The notes under the pieces are model-generated. The model searched no databases. It was not told where the DNA came from and was given only the letters and a program-made list of their open reading frames with translations. A stretch of 64,000 bases of DNA from Prosthecodimorpha staleyi (GTDB lineage: Bacteria; Pseudomonadota; Alphaproteobacteria; Rhizobiales; Ancalomicrobiaceae). This document shows, piece by piece, positions 33,731 to 42,087 of the stretch. A program made the position numbers and the translations under genes. Location of the stretch: assembly GCF_018729455.1 (NCBI RefSeq), contig NZ_JAHHZF010000004.1:124001-188000 (forward strand). The letters are read 5' to 3'. Positions within the stretch are counted from its first letter, which is position 1; each line of letters begins with the position of its first letter.

Positions 33731-35881
33731 TCAGAGCAGACCGGCGCCGCGGGCCCACTTGTACTTGGCGCCCAGCACCTCGACCGGCAGCTCGGTCGAG
33801 TAGGCATAGGCCGGCACGCCATGGGCGTAGAGATATTCGGCCGCTTCCTCGACCTGCACGTCGCCGGCGAGCGAGGCGACGATCGGCTTCTCGATGCCGA
33901 GCGCCTTCATCTCCTCCTTCACCTCGACGACGAGCTTCGCGAAGACCATCGGCGGGGTGATGATCGTGTGCCAGTAGCCCAGGATGATCGAGTGGATCCG
34001 GTCGTCCTGCAGGCCGAGCTTGATGGTGTTCTTGTAGGTGGTCGGCGGCTCGCCGCCGGTGATGTCGACCGGGTTGCCGGCCGCGCCGAAGGGCGGGATG
34101 AACTTGCGGAAGGCCGCGTCCAGATCGTCCGGCATCGACATGAGCTGCAAGCCGTTGTCGACGCAGGCGTCGGAGAGCAGCACGCCCGAGCCGCCGGCAC
34201 CGGTGATGATGACCACGTTCTCGCCCTTCGGGGTCGGCATGACCGGCACGCCGCGGGCGAATTCGAGCAGCTGGCGCAGGGAGCGGGCGCGGATGACGCC
34301 GACCTGCTTGAACACGTCCTCGTAGATCTTGTCGTTGCCGGCGAGCGCGCCGGTATGCGACGAGGCGGCCTTGGCGCCCGCCGAGGTGCGGCCGGCCTTG
34401 AGCACCACGACCGGCTTCTTCTTGGAGACGCGGCGTGCGACCTCCGCGAAGGAGCGGCCGTCCTTCAGATCCTCGCAATGCTGCGCGATGATCTTGGTGT
34501 TGTCGTCCTGCTCGAAGAAGGTGAGCAGATCGTCCTCGTCGAGGTCCGACTTGTTGCCGAGGCCGACGATCGCCGAGACGCCCATCTTGGCCGAGCGCGA
34601 GAAGCCGATGATCGCCATGCCGATGCCGCCCGACTGGGACGACAGGGCGGCGGAGCCCTTCACGTCATAGGCGGTGCAGAAGGTCGCGCAGAGATTGGCC
34701 GGCGTGTAGTAGAAGCCGTAGATGTTCGGCCCCATCAGGCGGATGTTGTACTTGCGCCCGATCTCCTGGATCTCGCGCTGGCCTTCCTCGTTGCCGGTCT
34801 CGGCAAAGCCCGACGGGATCAGGACGGCGCCCGGGATGGCCTTCTCGCCGCATTCGATCAGGGCGGCGGCGACGAACTTGGCCGGAATGGCGAAGACGGC
34901 GGCGTCGATGACGCCCGGCACGTCCTTGACCGACCGGTAGGCCTTGTAGCCGAGGATCTCGTCGGCCTTCGGATGGATCGGGTAGATCTGGCCCTTGTAG
35001 CCGCCGTTGATGAGGTTCTTCATCACGGAGTTGCCGATCTTGCCGTCCTCCGAGGAGGCGCCGATCACCGCCACGGCTTCCGGCTTCATGATCCGGTTCA
35101 TCGACGTGACGATCTCGTCCTGGCTCGGACGATGCCGCGCCGGGGCCGGATCGAAATCGACCACGATGCGCACGTCGGCCGCGATGGCGCCGGACTTGGT
35201 CGCGAAGACCGGGTTGAGGTCGAGCTCGACGATTTCGGGGAAGTCGGTGACCAGCTGCGACACGCGCACGATCATGTCGGACAGCGCCTCGCGGTCGACC
35301 GGATCGCCGCCGCGCACGCCGTGCAGCATCTCGGCCGCCTGGATGCCGTCGAGCATCGAGAGCGCATCGGCCTTGGTGGCCGGCGCCAGGCGGAAGGTGA
35401 TGTCCTTGAGGACCTCGACCAGCACGCCGCCGAGGCCGAAGGCGACCAGCTTGCCGAAGGAGCCGTCGGTGATCGAGCCGATGATCACCTCGGTGCCGCC
35501 GGTCAGCATCTGCTGCACCTGGATGCCGTCGATGCGGGCGTCGGCCTTGTAGGCCTTGGCGTTGGCGAGAATCCTGTCGTAGCCGGCGCGGACTTCCTCG
35601 GCCGACTTGACGCCGACCAGCACGCCGCCGGCCTCGGTCTTGTGCAGGATGTCGGGCGAGACGATCTTCAGGACGACCGGCAGGCCCATCCGGGTCGCCA
35701 GCGCGACGGCCTCGTCGGCTGACGTGGCGACGCCTTCCTGCGGCACCGCGATGCCGTAGGCGTCGCACACGACCTTGCCTTCCGGAGCGGTCAGCGCGGT
35801 GCGGCCGGAGGCCTTCACCTGGTCGAGCACGGCGCGGACGGTCGCGTTCTGCGCATCGGACAGTTTCGGCTGCATGTTCAT
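33731..35881 (-). CDS. ADP-forming acyl-CoA synthetase (acetate-CoA ligase family), single chain
   Basis: A 716-aa fusion of an ATP-grasp domain (about residues 10-230; ALATRMGLPVVLKIVSPDILHKTEAGGV) with CoA-binding and succinyl-CoA-ligase-like domains (IMKPEAVAVIGASSEDGKIGN; ALSSQSGGIGMAI). The phosphohistidine motif is visible as SSHTGALAGND. Such enzymes make acyl-CoA from a carboxylate, CoA and ATP. The ATG at 35881 has GGGAGGA upstream. The regulon operator lies 106 bases before it, and neighbours are oxalate genes, so oxalate or formate activation is a reasonable hypothesis. The true substrate is unknown. Confidence 0.85.
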   Translation of the reverse strand: MNMQPKLSDAQNATVRAVLDQVKASGRTALTAPEGKVVCDAYGIAVPQEGVATSADEAVALATRMGLPVVLKIVSPDILHKTEAGGVLVGVKSAEEVRAGYDRILANAKAYKADARIDGIQVQQMLTGGTEVIIGSITDGSFGKLVAFGLGGVLVEVLKDITFRLAPATKADALSMLDGIQAAEMLHGVRGGDPVDREALSDMIVRVSQLVTDFPEIVELDLNPVFATKSGAIAADVRIVVDFDPAPARHRPSQDEIVTSMNRIMKPEAVAVIGASSEDGKIGNSVMKNLINGGYKGQIYPIHPKADEILGYKAYRSVKDVPGVIDAAVFAIPAKFVAAALIECGEKAIPGAVLIPSGFAETGNEEGQREIQEIGRKYNIRLMGPNIYGFYYTPANLCATFCTAYDVKGSAALSSQSGGIGMAIIGFSRSAKMGVSAIVGLGNKSDLDEDDLLTFFEQDDNTKIIAQHCEDLKDGRSFAEVARRVSKKKPVVVLKAGRTSAGAKAASSHTGALAGNDKIYEDVFKQVGVIRARSLRQLLEFARGVPVMPTPKGENVVIITGAGGSGVLLSDACVDNGLQLMSMPDDLDAAFRKFIPPFGAAGNPVDITGGEPPTTYKNTIKLGLQDDRIHSIILGYWHTIITPPMVFAKLVVEVKEEMKALGIEKPIVASLAGDVQVEEAAEYLYAHGVPAYAYSTELPVEVLGAKYKWARGAGLL

Positions 35882-35986
35882 GATGTTCCTCCCTCGAGGC
35901 GGCCGAGGCATGACTCGGCGCTATGGGTCGAGCGATCCGCCGAATTCGGGACAAGGTCCCGTTCCGGGCTCTTGGTGATGATCGAT

Positions 35987-36003
35987 TGGCATTTGGCATG
36001 CCA
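35987..36003 (-). promoter_or_regulatory. Operator TGGYAT-N5-ATRCCA upstream of the acyl-CoA synthetase
   Basis: TGGCAT-TTGGC-ATGCCA, a perfect inverted repeat with 5-base spacer, lies 106 bases before the start at 35881. On the minus strand a -35-like TTGACT is at 36015-36020, so the operator would cover the core promoter. The same architecture is found at folD and four other promoters. Confidence 0.8.
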
Positions 36004-36254
36004 GATACGCGCAAAGTCAAGCCTGGAAGTGCCGCTTTGTCGCACTTTCGTTGCTGCACCGCGGCAAGTCGTCGCGAAGTCGAGGCAATCGGCCGGACAT
36101 GGGCATGTACCGCCGGGGACGGCGCATACCGCCCGTGGCGGCCACGCCATCAGGTATTCTCATGGCTGACAGAAGGGACGGACCGTCCGGCGCGACCGCA
36201 GTCGCGGGGCTCGACGCAGGGCAGGAGCCCCGCAGGCACGAAAGCCAGCAGGCA
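36004..36254. other. Intergenic region between the acyl-CoA synthetase promoter and the MFS terminator
   Basis: I see no gene in these 251 bases. It contains the upstream promoter region of the leftward acyl-CoA synthetase gene (TTGACT at 36015-36020) and GC-rich sequence without clear structure. Confidence 0.5.
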
Positions 36255-36287
36255 CGAAAGCCCGCCGTCCGGAGGACGACGGGCTTC
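36255..36287 (-). terminator. Rho-independent terminator after the oxalate/formate-family MFS gene
   Basis: On the minus strand, 12-base arms AGCCCGTCGTCC and GGACGGCGGGCT (one mismatch) with a 3-base loop precede TTTCG. It begins about 27 bases past the MFS stop. Confidence 0.7.
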
Positions 36288-36313
36288 CGGGGACCTTCAT
36301 GCCGGGACGGCGA

Positions 36314-37624
36314 TCAGGCGGCGGCGCCGATCGGACCCATTTCGGCCTGCCCCTTGCGGATGACGCCCGCCCGCCAGGGCTTCAGCACGGCGATCGCCAG
36401 GAGCGAGGCCAGGATGTTGGCGCCGGCGGCGATCAGGAAGACCGCATCCCAGGTGCCGTGGCTCTGCTGCATGGCATTGGCGAAGGGTACCAGCAGGGCG
36501 GCCGTCCCCTTGGCGGTATAGAGCAGGCCGGCATTGGTGGCGGCGAATTTCGAGCCGAAGGTATCCGTGCAGGTCGACGGGAACAGCGAGTAGATCTCGC
36601 CCCAGGCGAAGAACACAAAGCCCGACAGGAGCACGAACCAGACCGGATCGTGGCCCCAGAGATAGAGCAGGTAGATGCCGATGCCTTCCATGCCGAAGGC
36701 GATGAACATCGTGTTCTCGCGGCCGATCTTGTCCGAGACCCAGCCGAAGAAGGGACGGGTCAGGCCGTTCAGAATGCGGTCGAGCGTCGCCGCGAAGGTC
36801 ACGGCCGCCATGGTGACACCCATCAGGGTGACCGGGGTCTTGTCGATATGCAGGTCGGCGGCGATCGGCTTCAGGTTGGCGGTGACCATCAGGCCGCCGG
36901 CGCCGACGATGACGAACATGAAATACATCAGCCAGAAGATCGGCTGGCGCAGCACCTCGGCCGGCGAATAGTTGCGGCGGGTCTGCACGACGGCGGCGTT
37001 GACCACCGGCGGCGGCACCTGGCCGGCCTTCGGCGACAGGAGGAACATCGCCATGATCACCACGATGACGCCCTGGCCGATGCCGAAGGAGAAGAACGCC
37101 GCCTGGAAGCCCTTGTCGGCGATCATCGCCTGGATCGGGGCGACCGTCAGCGCGGAGCCGGCGCCGAAGCCGGCGGCCGTGATGCCGGCGGCGAGGCCGC
37201 GCTTGTCCGGGAACCACTTCAGCGCGTTGCCGACGCAGGTGCCGTAGACGCCGCCCGCACCGATGCCGGCGACGACCTGGCCGACATAGAACATGGTCAG
37301 CGTGGTCGCATAGGAATTGATCACCCAGCCGACGGCGCAGAGCACGCCGCCGAAGACCACGACGACCCGCGGGCCGTATTTGTCGACGAACCAGCCTTCG
37401 ACCGGCACCAGCCAGGTCTCGAACAGCACGAACAGCGTGAAGGCCCACTGGATCGCATCGCGGTTCCAGCCGAACTGCTTCTGGATGTCGGGTACGAAGA
37501 AGGTCCAACCATACTGAAGGTTGGCGATCATGGTCATGCAGACCACGCCGATGACGAGTTGGGTCCACCGGAATCCGTCGCTGACGCGCGCGGACGCGGC
37601 CTCTCCCTGTGCCGATATGGGCAT
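36314..37624 (-). CDS. MFS transporter of the oxalate/formate antiporter (OFA) family
   Basis: A 436-aa carrier with 12 predicted membrane segments. OFA-type features are NLQYGWTFFVPDIQKQFGW at helix 1, GWFVDKYGPR in the first loop, the NGLTRPFFGWVSDKIGRE region in the middle and LLYTAKGTAALL in helix 11. The lysine of that AKG motif and an arginine in helix 8 bind oxalate in the Oxalobacter OxlT carrier, so oxalate or formate transport is likely. The regulon operator at 37694-37710 is 70 bases upstream. It lies beside formyl-CoA:oxalate transferase and acyl-CoA synthetase genes. Confidence 0.87.
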   Translation of the reverse strand: MPISAQGEAASARVSDGFRWTQLVIGVVCMTMIANLQYGWTFFVPDIQKQFGWNRDAIQWAFTLFVLFETWLVPVEGWFVDKYGPRVVVVFGGVLCAVGWVINSYATTLTMFYVGQVVAGIGAGGVYGTCVGNALKWFPDKRGLAAGITAAGFGAGSALTVAPIQAMIADKGFQAAFFSFGIGQGVIVVIMAMFLLSPKAGQVPPPVVNAAVVQTRRNYSPAEVLRQPIFWLMYFMFVIVGAGGLMVTANLKPIAADLHIDKTPVTLMGVTMAAVTFAATLDRILNGLTRPFFGWVSDKIGRENTMFIAFGMEGIGIYLLYLWGHDPVWFVLLSGFVFFAWGEIYSLFPSTCTDTFGSKFAATNAGLLYTAKGTAALLVPFANAMQQSHGTWDAVFLIAAGANILASLLAIAVLKPWRAGVIRKGQAEMGPIGAAA

Positions 37625-37962
37625 GTCCGTCCCTCGTGTTTGTCGATTTGTTCTGGTGCTGGACGGTCTTCTGCCGTCCGCTCGGCGGCATCTTGGTATG
37701 ATGTATGCCAGCGTTGCAATGGGGTCGGAGACGCCGACCGCAATCCGGTCCTGGAAAAATTCAAACGATTGGAGTGCCGAGCCGGGTGCGCGGGGCCTTA
37801 AGGCCCCGGCGCTGCGCGCAGTTTTGGTGGCATGTCTATTTTTGCATGTCTGATATGCATTTTCACAATATCAGGCACCACAGGCGCCGGCACGGTCGCC
37901 CGCCGAAGCCGTCGAAATCACGGATTCCCATGTCGGTCCCGGACCTTATCGTCGGTTCGGGC
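37625..37962. other. Promoter region of the OFA carrier, no gene seen
   Basis: These 338 bases hold the carrier operator at 37694-37710 and, upstream, an AT-rich part with two GCATGTCT direct repeats (37830-37837 and 37844-37851). No protein or RNA gene is evident. Confidence 0.5.
37694..37710 (-). promoter_or_regulatory. Operator TGGYAT-N5-ATRCCA upstream of the OFA carrier
   Basis: TGGTAT-GATGT-ATGCCA lies 70 bases before the carrier start at 37624. On the minus strand it begins 3 bases after a -35-like TTGCAA, so it would fill the promoter spacer. A bound protein would block RNA polymerase. Confidence 0.75.
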
Positions 37963-38002
37963 AAAGAAAAGCCCCGGACAGTGAGACACACTGTCCGAGG
38001 CC
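37963..38002 (-). terminator. Rho-independent terminator for the 44-aa gene
   Basis: On the minus strand an outer GCC/GGC pair and a perfect inner stem GGACAGTG/CACTGTCC with a 5-base loop precede GGGGCTTTTCTTTG. It starts 71 bases after the stop at 38073, consistent with a dedicated short transcript. Confidence 0.85.
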
Positions 38003-38072
38003 ATCAAGTCGGGGAGGAAGAAGATTGCGGTCGTCTGCCCGGGGAGGACGGGCGGAACAGAGAACGGGCCGA

Positions 38073-38207
38073 TCAGAGGCCGAACGGCACGGTCCGGCCG
38101 GTGCGCTGGTCGGCGGCGGCGATCGCCTTGAGGAAGGCATGGAAACCCGCGACCGCGCGGTCGGCGAGCGACGGATGACGATAGCCCAGGGTGGCAATGG
38201 TCGACAT
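38073..38207 (-). CDS. Small 44-aa protein of unknown function inside the oxalate regulon
   Basis: The ATG at 38207 has AGGAG 9 bases upstream and opens a 44-codon frame that ends at TGA (38073-38075). The protein reads MSTIATLGYRHPSLADRAV, then GFHAFLKAIAAADQRTGRT, then VPFGL. Residues 14-33 could form an amphipathic helix; there is no signal peptide. I do not recognise the family. Support comes from the ribosome site, a regulon operator 63 bases upstream (38270-38286) and a strong terminator downstream. The gene is divergent from the ThDP enzyme. It is too short for most gene callers. Confidence 0.7.
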   Translation of the reverse strand: MSTIATLGYRHPSLADRAVAGFHAFLKAIAAADQRTGRTVPFGL

Positions 38208-38269
38208 GGCGTTCGGCTCCTGTTGGACGGCGTCGGTTCAGGCGGCGTCGTCGTGAACATGCTGAATAT

Positions 38270-38286
38270 TGGCATGCCAGATACCA
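38270..38286 (-). promoter_or_regulatory. Operator TGGYAT-N5-ATRCCA upstream of the 44-aa gene
   Basis: TGGCAT-GCCAG-ATACCA on the plus strand (TGGTAT-CTGGC-ATGCCA on the minus) is a perfect 6+6 inverted repeat. It lies 63 bases before the start of the leftward 44-aa gene. Confidence 0.78.
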
Positions 38287-38378
38287 CCGAGCCAGCCGGG
38301 ATGCCGCAAGCCTGACCATGCGTTTCTGCAATGCACAAACATTGCTGCAATGCATTTCGCACAGCCTTCGTTGACACT

Positions 38379-38395
38379 TGGCATCTGGCATGCCA
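38379..38395 (+). promoter_or_regulatory. Operator TGGYAT-N5-ATRCCA in the ThDP enzyme promoter
   Basis: TGGCAT-CTGGC-ATGCCA starts two bases after a consensus -35 hexamer TTGACA (38371-38376). It therefore occupies the spacer and probable -10 area of a rightward promoter, a classical repression position. The ThDP gene starts 180 bases downstream. Confidence 0.8.
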
Positions 38396-38574
38396 CAAAA
38401 CGCCTCGGAAGCGGCAAAGTGACGCCCCTGCCGCCGATCCCCGAAGGGGACAGGTCGCCCCGCGAGCCGGTGCGACGGAAGCGGGGGAAGTCGCTCCTGA
38501 CCAGACTTGAGCGCCGCCAGGGACCCGACCGACAAGAAGGCGGGCCGGCACGACATATCGGAGGAAGAACGCTC

Positions 38575-40332
38575 ATGGCCACCATCGCTACGATGCCGAC
38601 CGCGGTCGGCATGTCCACGGCCGACGACACCCTGAAGGCCAAGACCAAGGACGGCAGCGTCATCTCGGGCGGCCATCTGGTCGCCAAGGCGCTGAAGGCC
38701 GAGGGCGTCGACACGATCTTCACGCTGTGCGGCGGCCACATCATCGACATCTATGACGGCTGCCTCGACGAGGGCATCCGCATCGTCGACGTGCGCCACG
38801 AGCAGGTTGCCGCCCATGCGGCCGACGGCTATGCCCGCCAGACCGGCAAGCTCGGCTGCGTCGTCACCACCGCCGGCCCGGGCTGCACCAATGCGGTCAC
38901 CGGCGTCGCCACCGCGTTCCGGTCCGAGAGCCCGGTGCTGCATATCGGCGGCCAGTCGGCCCTGTCGCAGTGGAAGATGCAGGGCCTGCAGGACCTGCCC
39001 CATGTCGACATGATGAAGCCGATCACCAAGTTCGCCTCGACGGTCATGTCGACCGAGCGCATCGCCGACATGGTCTCCATGGCCGCGCGCGAATGCTTCG
39101 CCGGCGCCTACGGACCGTCCTATCTGGAAATCCCGCGCGACGTGCTCGACCGGGAAATCCCCAACGAGCGCGCCGTCCTGCCGAAGCCCGGCCACTACCG
39201 CGCCTCGGTCCGCTCGATCGGCGACCCGGCCGACATCGAGCGGCTCGCCGACATCCTGGTCAATGCCGAGCGTCCGGCGATCCTGTTCGGTCAGCAGGTC
39301 TGGGCCGCCCGCGGCCAGGACGAGGCCATCGCGCTGATCCGCGGCCTCGACATCCCGGGCTACTTCAACGGCGCCTCGCGCGGCCTGCTGCCGCCCGGCG
39401 ACCCCCACCATTTCGACCGCACCCGCACGCTGGCCTTCTCCAAGGCCGACGTGGTCGTCATCATCGGCACCCCGTTCGACTTCCGCATGGGCTACGGCAA
39501 GCGCATCAACGTGCCGACGCTCGTTCAGATCGACCAGGGCTACAACATGGTCGGCAAGAACCGCGATATCGATCTCGGCATCGCCGGCGATCCGGGCGCG
39601 GTCTGCAAGGCGGTGCTCGAGGCCTGCTCGGGCCGGATCAAGAACGACAAGCGCCAGGCGCGGCAGCAGTGGATGAAGATGCTCGCCGAGCAGGAAGAGG
39701 TCGCCTACCAGAAGGTGCTCCCGCTTCTGAAGTCGGACCAGAGCCCGATCCATCCCTACCGGGTCGCCTACGAACTGAACGAGTTCCTCGGCGAGGACAC
39801 CATCTATATCGGCGACGGCGGCGACGTGGTCACCATCTCGGCCCAGGCGGTGCGTCCGCGCGGCCCCGGCCAGTGGATGGATCCGGGTGCGCTCGGCTCA
39901 CTCGGCGTCGGCACCGGCTTCGCGCTGGCCGCCAAGCTGGCCAATCCGAACAAGGAAGTGCTCTGCTACTACGGCGACGGCGCCTTCTCGATGACCGCCT
40001 TCGACATGGAGAGCTGCGACCGGTTCAACGCGCCCTATCTGGCCGTGATCGGCAACAACTCGGCCATGAACCAGATCCGCTACGGCCAGATCGCCAAATA
40101 TGGCGAGCAGCGCGGCAATGTCGGCAACAAGCTCGGCGACGTGGAATTCTCCAAGTTCGCCCACATGCTCGGCAACCATGGCGAGGAGGTCCGCGAGGCC
40201 TCCGAGATCCAGCCGGCCCTGCGCCGCGCCCGCGAGGCGATCGCCCGCACCGGCCGCTCGGCGGTGGTCAACATCTGGGTCGACCCGAACGAGTACGCGC
40301 CGGGCACCAAGAACCAGACCATGTACAAGTGA
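38575..40332 (+). CDS. ThDP-dependent enzyme (acetolactate synthase superfamily), putative oxalyl-CoA decarboxylase or 2-hydroxyacyl-CoA lyase
   Basis: A 585-aa thiamine diphosphate enzyme. It has the N-terminal Pyr domain with the catalytic Glu in VRHEQVAAHAADGYAR, TTAGPGCTNAVTGVATA, the central Rossmann-like domain and the PP domain with the ThDP-Mg motif GDGAFSM...NN (residues about 464-490). The ATG at 38575 follows GGAGGA. Classical oxalyl-CoA decarboxylase has GVVGIPVTD and EGDSAFGFSGME; this protein has TLCGGHIIDIYD and GDGAFSMTAFDME instead. Location next to formyl-CoA:oxalate transferase and the shared operator still point to oxalyl-CoA or formyl-CoA chemistry. General acetolactate-type activity cannot be excluded. 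Confidence 0.8.
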   Translation: MATIATMPTAVGMSTADDTLKAKTKDGSVISGGHLVAKALKAEGVDTIFTLCGGHIIDIYDGCLDEGIRIVDVRHEQVAAHAADGYARQTGKLGCVVTTAGPGCTNAVTGVATAFRSESPVLHIGGQSALSQWKMQGLQDLPHVDMMKPITKFASTVMSTERIADMVSMAARECFAGAYGPSYLEIPRDVLDREIPNERAVLPKPGHYRASVRSIGDPADIERLADILVNAERPAILFGQQVWAARGQDEAIALIRGLDIPGYFNGASRGLLPPGDPHHFDRTRTLAFSKADVVVIIGTPFDFRMGYGKRINVPTLVQIDQGYNMVGKNRDIDLGIAGDPGAVCKAVLEACSGRIKNDKRQARQQWMKMLAEQEEVAYQKVLPLLKSDQSPIHPYRVAYELNEFLGEDTIYIGDGGDVVTISAQAVRPRGPGQWMDPGALGSLGVGTGFALAAKLANPNKEVLCYYGDGAFSMTAFDMESCDRFNAPYLAVIGNNSAMNQIRYGQIAKYGEQRGNVGNKLGDVEFSKFAHMLGNHGEEVREASEIQPALRRAREAIARTGRSAVVNIWVDPNEYAPGTKNQTMYK

Positions 40333-40338
40333 CGCAAC

Positions 40339-40368
40339 GGCCGGGTCGCCGCACGGCGCGACCCGGCC
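40339..40368 (+). terminator. Strong hairpin after the ThDP gene, without T tract
   Basis: Eleven-base perfect arms GGCCGGGTCGC/GCGACCCGGCC with an 8-base loop start 7 bases after the ThDP stop. No T run follows, so it may attenuate or protect mRNA 3' ends more than terminate. Confidence 0.5.
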
Positions 40369-40480
40369 GACTGCCCGGTTCCGGCGCCGACGCGCCGACG
40401 GGCGGGCGACCCGTCCGCCCATACCGGCCCGCCTGAGACAATCGGGCGCCGGTCTTCGTCCCTGGCCGTTCCGACATGGG

Positions 40481-40497
40481 TGGTATACCTTATGTCA
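40481..40497 (+). promoter_or_regulatory. Operator TGGYAT-N5-ATRYCA upstream of the CoA-transferase
   Basis: TGGTAT-ACCTT-ATGTCA lies 70 bases before the start at 40567. The right arm deviates by one base from ATRCCA, so this is the weakest of the six sites. Its distance to the gene equals that of the OFA carrier site. Confidence 0.65.
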
Positions 40498-40566
40498 GAT
40501 GAGGCGGCCGCAACGAGGCCGAAGAGCCTCGGCCCTACCGACAGCGACACGAACCGGGAGGTTCCC

Positions 40567-41844
40567 ATGGTCAAAGCCCTGGAAGGCGTCAAGATTCTGG
40601 ATTTCACCCATGTGCAGTCGGGTCCGACCTGCACGCAGCTGCTGGCCTGGTTCGGCGCCGACGTGATCAAGGTCGAGCGGCCCGGCTCCGGCGACATCAC
40701 CCGCGGCCAGCTGATCGACGTGCCCGGTGCGGACAGCCTCTATTTCACGATGCTGAACCACAACAAGCGTTCGATCACGCTCGACACCAAGAACCCGCAG
40801 GGCAAGCGCGTCCTGGAGGAGATGGTCAAGACCTGCGACGTGATGGTCGAGAACTTCGCCCCCGGCGTGCTCGACCGCATGGGCTTCACCTGGGAACGCA
40901 TCCAGGAACTCAATCCGCGCATGATCGTGGCCTCGATCAAGGGCTTCGGCCCGGGCCCCTACGAGGATTGCAAGGTCTACGAGAACGTCGCCCAGTGCAC
41001 CGGCGGCTCGGCCTCGACGACCGGCTTCCGCGACGGCCTGCCGCTGGTCACCGGCGCCCAGATCGGTGACAGCGGCACCGGCCTGCATCTCGCCCTCGGC
41101 ATCGTGACGGCGCTCTACCAGCGCACCCATACCGGCCGCGGCCAGAAGGTCACCTGCGCGATGCAGGACGGCGTTCTCAACCTGTGCCGCGTCAAGCTGC
41201 GCGACCAGCAGCGCCTCGACCACGGCCCGCTCGAGGAATACAGCCAGTTCGGCGAGGGCATCCCGTTCGGCGATGCGGTGCCGCGCGCCGGCAACGATTC
41301 GGGCGGCGGCCAGCCGGGCCGCATCCTGAAGTGCAAGGGCTGGGAGACCGACCCGAACGCCTACATCTACTTCATCACCCAGGCCCCGGTCTGGGAGGCG
41401 ATCTGCGACGTGATCGGCGAACCCGGCTGGAAGACCGATCCGCTCTTCGCCAAGCCGAAGGCGCGCCTGCCGCGGCTCAACCAGATCTTCGAGCGCATCG
41501 AGCATTGGACCATGTCCAAGACCAAGTTCGAGGCCATGGAGATCCTGAACCAGTACGACATCCCCTGCGGCCCGATCCTGTCGATGAAGGAATTGGCCGA
41601 GGACGAGTCGCTGCGCGCCACCGGCACCATCGTCGAGGTCGATCACCCCGTGCGCGGCAAGTATCTGTCGGTCGGCAACCCGATCAAGCTGTCGGACAGC
41701 CCGACCGAGGTCGTGCGTTCGCCGCTGCTCGGCGAGCACACCGAGGAGGTCCTGACGCAGGTGCTGAAGTTCGACCCCAAGGCGATCGACGAGATCAAGG
41801 CCTCGGGCGCGCTCGGCGACACCGGCCGTCTCGCCGCCGAGTGA
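40567..41844 (+). CDS. frc: Formyl-CoA:oxalate CoA-transferase
   Basis: This class III CoA-transferase moves CoA from formyl-CoA to oxalate in the cytoplasm. The 425-aa product matches Frc/YfdW throughout: [52 protein letters not shown]-like [19 protein letters not shown], the catalytic aspartate in [25 protein letters not shown], the glycine loop DSGGGQPGR and [16 protein letters not shown]. The ATG at 40567 has GGGAGG 6 bases upstream. A regulon operator is 70 bases before it. It ends at a strong terminator, so it forms its own transcript after the ThDP gene. Confidence 0.95.
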   Translation: MVKALEGVKILDFTHVQSGPTCTQLLAWFGADVIKVERPGSGDITRGQLIDVPGADSLYFTMLNHNKRSITLDTKNPQGKRVLEEMVKTCDVMVENFAPGVLDRMGFTWERIQELNPRMIVASIKGFGPGPYEDCKVYENVAQCTGGSASTTGFRDGLPLVTGAQIGDSGTGLHLALGIVTALYQRTHTGRGQKVTCAMQDGVLNLCRVKLRDQQRLDHGPLEEYSQFGEGIPFGDAVPRAGNDSGGGQPGRILKCKGWETDPNAYIYFITQAPVWEAICDVIGEPGWKTDPLFAKPKARLPRLNQIFERIEHWTMSKTKFEAMEILNQYDIPCGPILSMKELAEDESLRATGTIVEVDHPVRGKYLSVGNPIKLSDSPTEVVRSPLLGEHTEEVLTQVLKFDPKAIDEIKASGALGDTGRLAAE

Positions 41845-41933
41845 GACCCGAGATCTGACGGGACCCGGTACCGCAACCCCTCCCAGGCCGGTGCCGGGTG
41901 CCCCGACCATCCCTCCCAGCGGAGGCAAACTCG

Positions 41934-41961
41934 ACCGGGGCGAAAGCCCCGGTTCTTTTTT
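41934..41961 (+). terminator. Rho-independent terminator after frc
   Basis: Stem ACCGGGGC/GCCCCGGT (41934-41941 with 41946-41953), GAAA loop, then TC and a T6 run. It lies 90 bases after the frc stop. Confidence 0.93.
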
Positions 41962-42087
41962 GCGTGCGGTCCCGTCGCCGTCGGGCCGGTCTTGCGTAGT
42001 CTTGCCGTCCCGATCGACCCGGACTTGCCGGGTGCCGCGCGAAGGCCGACAGTGGCGCCGGAGGCAGCGTCACGGGAGGGGCCCGCC

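Larger units (their letters stand above)
38208..38574. other. Divergent promoter region between the 44-aa gene and the ThDP enzyme
   Basis: These 367 bases carry two operators (38270-38286 and 38379-38395), one for each direction, and a TTGACA -35 at 38371-38376 for the rightward gene. The rightward leader is about 180 bases long. No other gene is seen. Confidence 0.65.

Noticed and set aside
37830-37862. GCATGTCT direct repeats and TGCAT/ATGCA arms upstream of the OFA carrier as another regulon operator
   Set aside because: They do not fit TGGYAT-N5-ATRCCA on either strand, and the carrier already has a good site at 37694.
38575-40332. Naming the ThDP gene oxc
   Set aside because: The protein lacks signature segments of classical oxalyl-CoA decarboxylase; only context suggests that function.
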